Part shown: in pieces, positions 1 through 5,454 of the stretch
How positions within the stretch are numbered: position 1 is the first letter of the stretch
Layout: each line of letters begins with the position of its first letter
Origin: an uncultured Clostridia bacterium
GTDB lineage: Bacteria > Bacillota > Clostridia > Oscillospirales > Ruminococcaceae
Assembly (NCBI GenBank): GCA_937894185.1
Contig: CALCSA010000189.1
Coordinates: 1 to 5,616 of the forward strand
Length of the DNA stretch: 5,616 bases
Direction: 5' to 3'
Notes under the pieces: model-generated
The model's database searches: none
What the model was told of the DNA's origin: nothing
What the model saw: the letters and a program-made list of their open reading frames with translations, nothing else
Made by a program: the position numbers and the translations under genes

Positions 1-726
1 AAAGGCAATTCCCATACCATTGGCCACCATCTGAATAAACAGCTCGGGATGGCTGGTCTCACTGATCACGATGGGATCAATTCCCTCATTGTGAAACCCA
101 GCAAAGATGGAGGCATGCAGGGTGGATGACGGGGAGGGCATGATGATGTTTTCCCCTGCCAGATCGGAAAATATCACCCGATCCTTTGCCCCCAGAGGGT
201 GCCCATTGGGCATCAGGGCCATAATCTCGCTGTCAAACAGCTTGGTCAACCGCAGCCGGGGAGCATCGGGCAGCGGATTGGATGCCATGATAAAAGCCAC
301 ATCCAACTGGTGGGACACCATCATCTCGATGAGGTGTTTGCTCTGATCCACGGTGATGCGGGTATCGATAGTGGGGTTCTCCTTTTTAAAAATGGCCAGC
401 TTGTTGATGATGTTAAAGCAGCCAAAGGTGGAGAGCATGCCGATGCGGACCTTTCCCCGGCGCAGAGTGGAGTAATCCGCCATGGATTCCGTCAATTTTT
501 CCACATCGGACAAAATCCGCTTGGCGTAGATGAGGAACTCCTCCCCCGCCGGGGTCAGGAGCACGCTGCGAGAAAGCCGCACAAACAGCTTGACTCCCAG
601 CTCGTTTTCCAGATTCATAATCTGCTGGGAAAGGGTGGGCTGGGTGACAAACAGCTTGTTGGCGGCAGCGGTCATGCTGCCGCATTGACTCACTTCATAT
701 ACATATTCTAGTTGACTGAGCTTCAT
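1..726 (-). CDS. LysR-type transcriptional regulator (3' end outside window)
   Basis: The first 242 residues of a LysR-family DNA-binding regulator are visible; the family is usually 290-300 residues, so about 50-60 C-terminal residues lie beyond the left edge. The N-terminal winged helix-turn-helix is clear: it opens MKLSQLEYVYEV, has the recognition region TAAANKLFVTQPTLSQQI at about residues 19-36, then LENELGVKLFVR and LLTPAGEEFL at about 56-65, followed by the linker helix. From about residue 90 (GKVRIGMLSTFG) the periplasmic-binding-protein-like effector domain begins, with the usual LDVAFI and HPL segments. The ATG start at 724-726 is preceded by GGAAGGTG at a spacing of 5 bases. The gene lies behind two terminators and has its own promoter, so it is probably separate from the clpC operon. 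The effector and target genes cannot be told; no divergent partner gene is adjacent. Confidence 0.93.
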   Translation of the reverse strand, partial: MKLSQLEYVYEVSQCGSMTAAANKLFVTQPTLSQQIMNLENELGVKLFVRLSRSVLLTPAGEEFLIYAKRILSDVEKLTESMADYSTLRRGKVRIGMLSTFGCFNIINKLAIFKKENPTIDTRITVDQSKHLIEMMVSHQLDVAFIMASNPLPDAPRLRLTKLFDSEIMALMPNGHPLGAKDRVIFSDLAGENIIMPSPSSTLHASIFAGFHNEGIDPIVISETSHPELFIQMVANGMGIAF

Positions 727-784
727 TGTTACACCTTCCATCCATAAGATTCAACCATGCTTTTTCAGTTATTCATCCGATAGT

Positions 785-813
785 ATAATAGCTCGAATCT
801 TGCCCCCGGTCAA
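785..813 (-). promoter_or_regulatory. Sigma-A promoter of the LysR-type regulator gene
   Basis: On the minus strand a -35 box TTGACC (808-813) is separated by exactly 17 bases from a -10 box TATTAT (785-790). Each matches the consensus at 5 of 6 positions. The predicted start near 778 gives a leader of about 50 bases before the ATG at 726. A 7-base inverted repeat, AAGATTC at 746-752 and GAATCTT at 795-801, flanks the start region and could be an autoregulatory site of the LysR protein, but that is only a guess. Confidence 0.7.
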
Positions 814-844
814 CTAAAAAGAGGAGAAGGCTGCATTACGCCAT

Positions 845-871
845 AAAAAAAGGCCCCCGCAAACGCAGGGG
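845..871 (-). terminator. Second intrinsic terminator after clpC
   Basis: Read on the minus strand, CCCCTGC (871-865) and GCGGGGG (860-854) form a 7-bp stem with one G-T wobble around the loop GTTT. CC and then seven T residues (851-845) follow. This is a GC-rich stem plus a uninterrupted U-tract, the classic Rho-independent form. It lies 8 bases beyond the T-tract of the first terminator and upstream of the LysR-type gene's promoter. Confidence 0.88.
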
Positions 872-878
872 TTTCGCC

Positions 879-919
879 AAAAAACAGGTGACAGGTTTTA
901 ATCAACCCGTCACCTGTTT
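879..919 (-). terminator. First intrinsic terminator of the ctsR-mcsA-clpC operon
   Basis: A perfect 11-bp inverted repeat (AAACAGGTGAC at 882-892, GTCACCTGTTT at 909-919) begins 5 bases after the clpC stop codon. A further 4 bp inside it (894-897 with 904-907) extend the stem after one mismatch. On the minus strand the stem runs into six T residues (884-879), partly shared with the stem. It is placed and oriented to end the clpC transcript. Confidence 0.85.
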
Positions 920-923
920 GGTT

Positions 924-3398
924 CTATTGTGCCGTCATAGCCGCAAGCGTTTGCTCCGCTTTTTTCTCCAGTACGATTTCACCGTCTCGGGCGGTGACCA
1001 GCATGGTCTCCCCTTCCCGGTAGCCACCCTCCAGATAGGCGGTGGCGGCGGCGTCTTCAATGCAGGTCTGGATCACACGGCGCAGGGGTCTGGCTCCATA
1101 GGCCGGATCAAATCCTTTCTCCGCCAAAAGATCAATGGCTGCGTCATCAATTTCCATGGTGACTCCAAGATCGGCCACTCGCTGGGAAAGGGTTTCCACC
1201 ATATTCCGGGCAATCCGGCGGATATGGTCGCTGCCCAACTGGTGAAAGACAATAATGTCGTCGATGCGGTTGAAAAACTCGGGGGTAAAGACATCCTTGA
1301 CCTCCGCCATCACCTTTTCCTTGATTTCGGAAAGGGGCCGGGTTTCCCCTTCCTCCCCGCCGGCGGCAGAGAACCCAAGGGTGCCCCGCTGCTTTCCAGT
1401 GATGTTCTTGGCTCCCAGATTGGAGGTCATGACGATAATGGCGTTTTTAAAGTCTACGGTGCGGCCCTGAGCATCGGTGAGGCGGCCGTCCTCCATGATT
1501 TGAAGCAGAGCGCTCCAAACATCGGGATGGGCTTTCTCGATCTCGTCAAAGAGGATGACGCTGTAGGGCTTGCGGCGAACCCGCTCGGTAAGCTGGCCGC
1601 CATCGTCGTAGCCCACATAGCCGGGAGGGGAGCCGATCAGCTTGGAGACGGTGTGACGCTCCATGTATTCGCTCATATCCACCCGGATCATGGCGTTTTC
1701 GTCTTGGAACATGGCCGCTGCCAAAGCCTTGCACAGCTCGGTTTTGCCCACACCGGTGGGGCCTAAAAAGAGGAAGACTCCCGTGGGGCGCTTGGGGTCC
1801 TTGAGCCCCACTCTGCCCCGGCGAATGGCCTTGGAAACGGCAGCTACCGCCTCCTCCTGACCGATGACCCGCTGATGAAGGGTTTCCTCCAGCCGCAGCA
1901 GACGGCGGCTTTCGTCCTCGGTGAGCATGGTGACAGGAATCCCGGTCCATGCGCCCACCACTGCGGCAATGTCCTCGGCGGTGACGCTGCCGGAACGGGT
2001 TGCGTTCCACGCCTCCCGCTTGCGGTTTAGATCATCCCGCAGCTGGCGCTGCAAATCCCGCAGCATGGCTGCCCGCTCAAAGTCCTGCCCCCGCACCGCC
2101 TCCTCTTTTTCGGAGGAAAGAGCAGCGATGCGGCCCTCCGCTTCCTTGAACTCCTCCGGTATGGTGAGGTTGCCCGTCCGCACCCGAGAGGCAGCTTCGT
2201 CCATCAGGTCGATGGCCTTGTCGGGGAGGTTGCGGTCCTGAATGTACCGGGCCGAAAGTCCCACCGCCGCCTGCAAAGCCTCGTCGGTGATCCTCAGCTT
2301 GTGATGCTCCTCGTAACGGCTGCGCAGTCCCTCCAGAATTTTAATGGTGTCCTCCTGAGAGGGTTCCCCCACTAAAACTGACTGGAACCGCCGTTCCAAA
2401 GCGGAATCTCTTTCGATATGCTTGCGGTATTCGGTCAGGGTAGTAGCCCCCACCACCTGAATCTCTCCGCGGGACAGGGCAGGCTTGAGGATGTTGGCTG
2501 CATCCATGGAGCCTTCGGCCGCTCCTGTACCGATGAGGGTGTGAAGCTCATCGATAAACAGGATGATGTTGTCGGCGGCGGCCGCTTCCTCGATGCAGCC
2601 TTTAATCCGCTCCTCAAAATCCCCCCGGAACTTGGCACCGGAGACCATCTTGGTCAGGTCCAGCATCAAAATCCGCATATTCAACAGGTTTTCCGGCACT
2701 TCCCCGTCGGCAATCCGCTGGGCCAAGTCCTCGGCCACGGCGGTTTTGCCCACACCGGGCTCCCCGATGAGGACAGGGTTGTTCTTGGTCCGGCGGGACA
2801 GAATCTGCACCACCCGGGTGATTTCCTCATCCCTGCCAATGACCGGATCCAACTTGCCTTGGTTGGCCAGTTCAATCAAATCCCGGCTGTACTGCTCCAA
2901 CGTCTTGGTGGAGGGTTGCTCCTTTTTATCATCGCCTCTGAGCTGAGGACGGGGCCAACCCTTGCCCAGCAGTCCCAAAATATCGGAGGTGAGGCGGTCC
3001 AGAGGCACGCCGGTGGAAACGATAATTTTAGCGGCTACACTTTCCGGCTCCTGCAGGATGCCCAGCAGCAGATGCTCCGGCTCTACCCCGCTGTGACCCA
3101 GCTTTTTGGCCTGAGCCTCGGCCAGCTCCAGCACCCGGTCGGTGTCTGGGGCAAGGCCCTTGGCCTGCAAAGCTTCCCCTTTGCCCTGACCGTCATAGCG
3201 TTGGATGATGTCACGAATGATGGAGCAGTCCAGCCCTGCCCGCTGCAACACTTGAGAGGCACTGCCCACCCCGTCCCGGGCAAGGCTCCACAACAGATGC
3301 TCGCTGCCCAAAAAGCTGTGGCGCATCTCCATGGCCAGCCGAAAAGCACCCTGCATTACTTCTTTTGCCGGGGCGGTAAAAATATCCCTATGTATCAT
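924..3398 (-). CDS. clpC: ClpC, Hsp100/AAA+ unfoldase of the ClpCP protease
   Basis: An 824-residue cytoplasmic ATPase that unfolds substrates and feeds them to ClpP. The two Clp-N repeats carry HSFLGSEHLL (27-36) and HSGVEPEHLL (102-111). AAA domain 1 has Walker A GEPGVGKT (212-219), pore loop KFRGDFEER (256-264), Walker B ILFIDE (279-284) and arginine fingers R336/R337. A middle domain with a UVR-like motif (432-453) marks it as ClpC, not ClpA. AAA domain 2 has Walker A GPTGVGKT (546-553), GYVG pore loop (593-596), Walker B VILFDE (614-619), sensor 1 TSN, R711 and sensor 2 GAR (768-770). LGF (674-676) fits the ClpP-docking tripeptide. Size matches Bacillus ClpC (about 810). I prefer the ATG at 3396-3398 because AGAAGG lies 9-10 bases upstream; an in-frame GTG at 3408-3410 overlaps that site. 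The start overlaps the end of the mcsA-like gene by 11 bases, which implies translational coupling. All catalytic motifs are intact. Confidence 0.97.
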   Translation of the reverse strand: MIHRDIFTAPAKEVMQGAFRLAMEMRHSFLGSEHLLWSLARDGVGSASQVLQRAGLDCSIIRDIIQRYDGQGKGEALQAKGLAPDTDRVLELAEAQAKKLGHSGVEPEHLLLGILQEPESVAAKIIVSTGVPLDRLTSDILGLLGKGWPRPQLRGDDKKEQPSTKTLEQYSRDLIELANQGKLDPVIGRDEEITRVVQILSRRTKNNPVLIGEPGVGKTAVAEDLAQRIADGEVPENLLNMRILMLDLTKMVSGAKFRGDFEERIKGCIEEAAAADNIILFIDELHTLIGTGAAEGSMDAANILKPALSRGEIQVVGATTLTEYRKHIERDSALERRFQSVLVGEPSQEDTIKILEGLRSRYEEHHKLRITDEALQAAVGLSARYIQDRNLPDKAIDLMDEAASRVRTGNLTIPEEFKEAEGRIAALSSEKEEAVRGQDFERAAMLRDLQRQLRDDLNRKREAWNATRSGSVTAEDIAAVVGAWTGIPVTMLTEDESRRLLRLEETLHQRVIGQEEAVAAVSKAIRRGRVGLKDPKRPTGVFLFLGPTGVGKTELCKALAAAMFQDENAMIRVDMSEYMERHTVSKLIGSPPGYVGYDDGGQLTERVRRKPYSVILFDEIEKAHPDVWSALLQIMEDGRLTDAQGRTVDFKNAIIVMTSNLGAKNITGKQRGTLGFSAAGGEEGETRPLSEIKEKVMAEVKDVFTPEFFNRIDDIIVFHQLGSDHIRRIARNMVETLSQRVADLGVTMEIDDAAIDLLAEKGFDPAYGARPLRRVIQTCIEDAAATAYLEGGYREGETMLVTARDGEIVLEKKAEQTLAAMTAQ

Positions 3399-3753
3399 AA
3401 ATAAATACACCTTCTTCTTTTCTCAGTATCTCATCCCGAAGCTGTGCCGCCTGCTCGTAGTCTTCCCGCTCTACGGCTTCCCGCAGCCGGGGTTTCAGTT
3501 CGATGAGCAGCCTGCGGTGTTTCATTTTCTCCCCTGCATCCAGAGGGAATGGGTCGCTGCCCAACTCCCGCATTTGCAGGGCGTGAGGATAGCCGTCGGG
3601 AGAAGCTTCTTCAGCATACCCCATCATCAGGGCGATATGCTGCTGAAAGTTTGCTAAGCACCCGCTGCACAGGTAGATCTCGGCGGTCTTTTCCATAATA
3701 TGAAGGACAAAGCGGTGTTCTGCTTCGTTTTGTCCGCAGTGATAGCATTTCAT
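3388..3753 (-). CDS. mcsA: McsA-like zinc-finger/UVR-motif protein, modulator of CtsR and ClpC
   Basis: A 121-residue protein with two zinc-binding pairs, C3-x-x-C6 and C29-x-x-C32, and a C-terminal UVR motif at about residues 86-111 (core LREAVEREDYEQAAQLRDEI). This pattern and the position between ctsR and clpC identify it as the McsA-type adaptor. In Bacilli, McsA activates the arginine kinase McsB and binds CtsR and ClpC. It is clearly shorter than Bacillus McsA (about 185 residues), which has four CxxC motifs; here only one zinc site is possible. The UVR motif resembles the one in the ClpC middle domain. I place the start at the ATG at 3751-3753, directly before the first cysteine, with AAAGGG 10 bases upstream; a GTG two codons earlier (3757-3759) is the alternative. 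Without McsB its role is probably direct adaptor work (inference). Some annotations will call it only a UvrB/UvrC-motif protein. Confidence 0.88.
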   Translation of the reverse strand: MKCYHCGQNEAEHRFVLHIMEKTAEIYLCSGCLANFQQHIALMMGYAEEASPDGYPHALQMRELGSDPFPLDAGEKMKHRRLLIELKPRLREAVEREDYEQAAQLRDEILRKEEGVFIYDT

Positions 3754-3840
3754 CTTCACTCATCCCTTTCTAATGAAGTTGCCGGATTTAGAATGTACTT
3801 TATTCCTATTCTATGTCATTTTTCATCTTTTGTGTTTTGA

Positions 3841-4302
3841 TTAGCTTTGAGCCGAGAGAAGTTGAATGAGCATCTGTTTAAAAATGCCTGCTCTGGCTTG
3901 GTTTTGCAGCTCCCGGGGCAGAAAACCCAGCGCTCCTTCGCCCATGGCTACCAACATCAGGCGGGCGGTTTCTTCCTCCAATGCCTCGGCATCCAAAAGG
4001 TTGGAAAGCAGCGCCCTTGCTGTGCGGAGGTCAACGCTGTCTCCAATGGTGTTGACGGTGTGCATCATCAGGCACCGGGCATCCACCCGCACTTTACGAA
4101 TTCGGATAAAGCCGTTTCCGCCCCGGCGGCTCTCTACCTGATAGCCGTGCTCGGGAGAAAACCGGGTGGAAATGACGTAGTTGATCTGACTGGGCACACA
4201 GCCAAAGCGGGTGGCCAGTTCGGAGCGCTGCAGTTCACAGCAGCCGTCCTCTCCTTCCAGCACCTCGTTGATGAATCTGGCTATCATATCGCTGATGCCC
4301 AC
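3841..4302 (-). CDS. ctsR: CtsR, repressor of class III heat-shock genes
   Basis: A 153-residue winged-helix repressor, almost exactly the size of Bacillus CtsR (154). CtsR dimers bind heptad repeats in clp promoters and let go on heat shock. Residues 3-13 (ISDMIARFINE), the DNA-recognition segment CVPSQINYVISTRF (35-48), and the wing ESRRGGNGFIRI (57-68) are diagnostic. The second half (about 73-153) is the helical C-terminal domain. The GTG start at 4300-4302 is supported by length, by homology at the first residues, and by AAGGCGGTG (4308-4316), which differs from the ideal site at one base and sits about 7 bases upstream. The reading frame stays open further upstream to 4674, but that stretch covers the promoter and the end of the next gene. 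In the glycine-rich wing loop the usual RGGGG reads RGGNG. The gene is first in the operon and probably autorepressed through the box at 4320-4336. Confidence 0.97.
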   Translation of the reverse strand: MGISDMIARFINEVLEGEDGCCELQRSELATRFGCVPSQINYVISTRFSPEHGYQVESRRGGNGFIRIRKVRVDARCLMMHTVNTIGDSVDLRTARALLSNLLDAEALEEETARLMLVAMGEGALGFLPRELQNQARAGIFKQMLIQLLSAQS

Positions 4303-4319
4303 ACAACCACCGCCTTGAC

Positions 4320-4336
4320 TTTGACTTTCTTTGACC
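4320..4336 (-). promoter_or_regulatory. CtsR operator (heptad direct repeat)
   Basis: On the minus strand this reads GGTCAAA GAA AGTCAAA, a perfect match to the established CtsR box RGTCAAA-NNN-RGTCAAA. It lies just downstream of the predicted transcription start (about 4339), where bound CtsR would block initiation or promoter escape. A third, imperfect copy (AGTCAAG, 4314-4320) follows and runs into the ribosome binding site of ctsR. The site indicates autorepression of the ctsR-mcsA-clpC operon. Confidence 0.95.
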
Positions 4337-4345
4337 TTTAAAAAT

Positions 4346-4374
4346 AGTCTACACTTTTTACCCTTATTTATCAA
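4346..4374 (-). promoter_or_regulatory. Sigma-A promoter of the ctsR-mcsA-clpC operon
   Basis: On the minus strand a -35 box TTGATA (4369-4374, 5 of 6 consensus bases) and a -10 box TAGACT (4346-4351, 4 of 6) are separated by exactly 17 bases of A-rich spacer. The predicted start is near 4339, three bases before the CtsR box. This gives a leader of about 37 bases up to the ctsR GTG. The spacing and the adjoining operator support each other. Confidence 0.82.
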
Positions 4375-4465
4375 TGGTTTAATTTTGCCATATTTCAGGT
4401 TATAAAAGATTGGGCGTATATTTCCTCGTCTTTTCGCCGGGATACTCATTCCCACGTCTCTGTAA

Positions 4466-4567
4466 GCTGTGAATTCCTCATTGTTACGGGGAATCCACAG
4501 CGGCTCTCCCACCTCTGGGATGGCAATGGCCCCCTGGCAGCCAGATGTGTTGGCGGCAGGGGGCCAT
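4466..4567 (-). repeat. Cluster of three consecutive inverted repeats (hairpins) between the rhomboid-like gene and ctsR
   Basis: Three stem-loops follow each other on the minus strand, starting 6 bases after the rhomboid-like stop codon. The first is a perfect 11-bp stem, ATGGCCCCCTG (4526-4536) with CAGGGGGCCAT (4557-4567), plus an inner 4-bp stem (4540-4543 with 4551-4554). The second is a 5-bp stem, 4507-4511 with 4516-4520, with a 4-base loop. The third is a 12-bp stem, 4466-4477 with 4490-4501, with a 12-base loop. The third contains one G-U wobble when transcribed from the minus strand but an A-C mismatch from the plus strand, so a minus-strand RNA is favoured. No stem is followed by a T-tract on this strand. 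The first could still serve as a transcript 3' end for the rhomboid-like gene, or be a processing or stabilising structure; the function is unknown. Confidence 0.6.
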
Positions 4568-4573
4568 GGAATT

Positions 4574-5242
4574 TTAACGCCAAGGGTTGTTGTCACCCCA
4601 GTTTTTGCGGTACTCCCGGCGGCGCTTGCTGGTCTGGTAATTCTGCTTGACAGTGCGCAGAACATCGGGGCCAAAAAAAACGAAGAAGTTGATCAGAGAG
4701 AACACAATCGCCACCCGGTCGCTGGTGCTGCCAAAGACAAAAGCGAAGAAATAAAGAGCCCAGTTGAAAATTGCCAGCCACTTTGCTTTGATGGGCAGCA
4801 GGAAAAACAGCATAAAGGTGGTGTTGGGGTAAAGGTAGGCGTAGGCCAGAAACAGGGAAAGGTACAAATAGTAGTTGGTTCCGTATCCGGTGATGACGGC
4901 GGCCAGAATGGCTCCCACCGCCCCCAACAGATAGTAGATGGTAAAGAGGGTGGTGCCCCACTCCACCTCCAAAGTATTGCCAATGTGATAGGTCGCATAA
5001 AGGGCGATGAGCAGAAGGAGCATATTTCCCCAGGTGGGGGGCAGGACCAAAAAAGTCACCAGCCGCCAAACCTGTCCGTGTAAGACAGCCCACCAGTTCA
5101 GCCCAAGGTATCCAATGATCTTGGGCATAAAAAAGAAGCCCATGATATAAACCGCCAACATGGTGGAGGTGATATAAATCATCAGGTTGGGGATACCAAA
5201 GTTCCGTCCCAGTTTGCGTTCCAGACGATAGATCCACTTCAT
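4574..5242 (-). CDS. Rhomboid-fold integral membrane protein, probably not a protease
   Basis: A 222-residue, very hydrophobic protein with five or six membrane segments (about 19-38, 71-88, 98-118, 122-138, 153-170, 177-190) and a basic cytoplasm-like tail (195-222, with KRRREYRKNW). Rhomboid family landmarks are visible: HGQVWRLVTFLVLPP (55-69), then HIGNTLEVEWGTTLFTIYYLLG (86-107), and LAYAYLYPNTTFMLFFLLPI (132-151). The catalytic motif GxSG expected about 8 residues before LAYAYLYPN is replaced by T122-N-Y-Y125, and no histidine occurs in the last membrane segment. It is therefore likely a rhomboid pseudoprotease or Derlin/TMEM115-like protein that binds membrane proteins without cutting them (inference). 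The ATG at 5240-5242 has GGAGGA 6 bases upstream; the frame extends 24 codons further up but across a hairpin and promoter. Its partners are unknown; it is not obviously part of the ctsR operon. Confidence 0.88.
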   Translation of the reverse strand: MKWIYRLERKLGRNFGIPNLMIYITSTMLAVYIMGFFFMPKIIGYLGLNWWAVLHGQVWRLVTFLVLPPTWGNMLLLLIALYATYHIGNTLEVEWGTTLFTIYYLLGAVGAILAAVITGYGTNYYLYLSLFLAYAYLYPNTTFMLFFLLPIKAKWLAIFNWALYFFAFVFGSTSDRVAIVFSLINFFVFFGPDVLRTVKQNYQTSKRRREYRKNWGDNNPWR

Positions 5243-5257
5243 GGATATTCCTCCAAT

Positions 5258-5316
5258 AAAAATCAGGATGCTGCCATAATACCACACAATGGTATTATTA
5301 TACAACGGCAGCATCC
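5258..5316 (-). terminator. Large bulged hairpin, terminator or attenuator between rnfB and the rhomboid-like gene
   Basis: Two nested perfect inverted repeats make one long stem. The outer arms are GGATGCTGCC (5266-5275) and GGCAGCATCC (5307-5316). The inner arms are ATAATACCA (5276-5284) and TGGTATTAT (5290-5298), with a 5-base loop and an 8-base one-sided bulge (5299-5306). On the minus strand the stem is followed by TGA and five T residues (5262-5258), only a few bases before the rhomboid-like ribosome binding site. It looks like a Rho-independent terminator for transcription arriving from the right. It could instead be an attenuator or a protein-binding dyad. Confidence 0.6.
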
Positions 5317-5324
5317 CAAATAAA
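5297..5324 (-). promoter_or_regulatory. Possible promoter of the rhomboid-like gene, inside the hairpin
   Basis: A perfect -10 box TATAAT lies on the minus strand at 5297-5302, within the bulge and inner arm of the hairpin. The best -35 candidate is TTTATT (5319-5324) at a 16-base spacing, which matches only 3 of 6 consensus bases. The predicted start is an A near 5290, about 48 bases before the ATG. RNA made from here would lack the upstream arms of the hairpin. The weak -35 keeps confidence moderate. Confidence 0.45.
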
Positions 5325-5454
5325 AGTAGATTTTGTTAATTTTTAAATTTCCCAGCGCAAACTCGGCCTAAGCAAGCAATTTCTGACCTGCGGGCGGTTC
5401 ATCATCTCTTATAAGTAGAAAATGTTCAAAGAGCCGGCTGCACTGCGATGGAGA
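5317..5454. other. Intergenic stretch after the probable rnfB gene with no supported gene
   Basis: This stretch between the probable rnfB stop codon and the large hairpin is AT-rich at its left end. It holds only short palindromes, such as AGCCGGCT at 5432-5439, and no convincing gene, RNA or further terminator. A 20-codon frame on the minus strand starting ATGATG has no properly spaced ribosome binding site. Confidence 0.5.

Noticed and set aside
888..1766. 292-residue open frame on the plus strand opposite clpC
   Set aside because: It lies antisense to highly conserved ClpC coding sequence and has no recognisable domain. It is typical of GC-rich coding shadows.
2418..3404. 328-residue open frame on the plus strand opposite the 5' half of clpC
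   Set aside because: Antisense shadow of the ClpC N-terminal and first AAA domains; no domain, promoter or ribosome binding site is supported.
3789..3813. 6-bp inverted repeat TAGAAT/ATTCTA and a TAGAAT -10-like box in the 87-base ctsR-mcsA gap
   Set aside because: AT-rich spacer sequence with no -35 box at the proper distance and a short stem; an internal promoter or terminator is not supported.
4303..4674. Upstream extension of the ctsR reading frame to a 277-residue protein
   Set aside because: The extension covers the ctsR promoter, the CtsR box, the hairpin cluster and the 3' end of the rhomboid-like gene. The GTG at 4300-4302 gives the exact family length with a good ribosome binding site.
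4469..5083. 204-residue plus-strand frame opposite the rhomboid-like gene, and a 230-residue minus-strand frame at 4593-5285
   Set aside because: The minus-strand alternative frame lacks family features, while the frame kept shows membrane segments and rhomboid motifs with a good start. The plus-strand frame is its shadow.
5243..5314. 24-codon N-terminal extension of the rhomboid-like protein
   Set aside because: It would run through the large hairpin and -10 element. The ATG at 5240-5242 has an ideal GGAGGA site, and the protein from there begins with a normal charged N-terminus.
5345..5407. 20-codon frame beginning ATGATG on the minus strand between rnfB and the rhomboid-like gene
   Set aside because: No ribosome binding site at a usable distance and no recognisable product; expected by chance.
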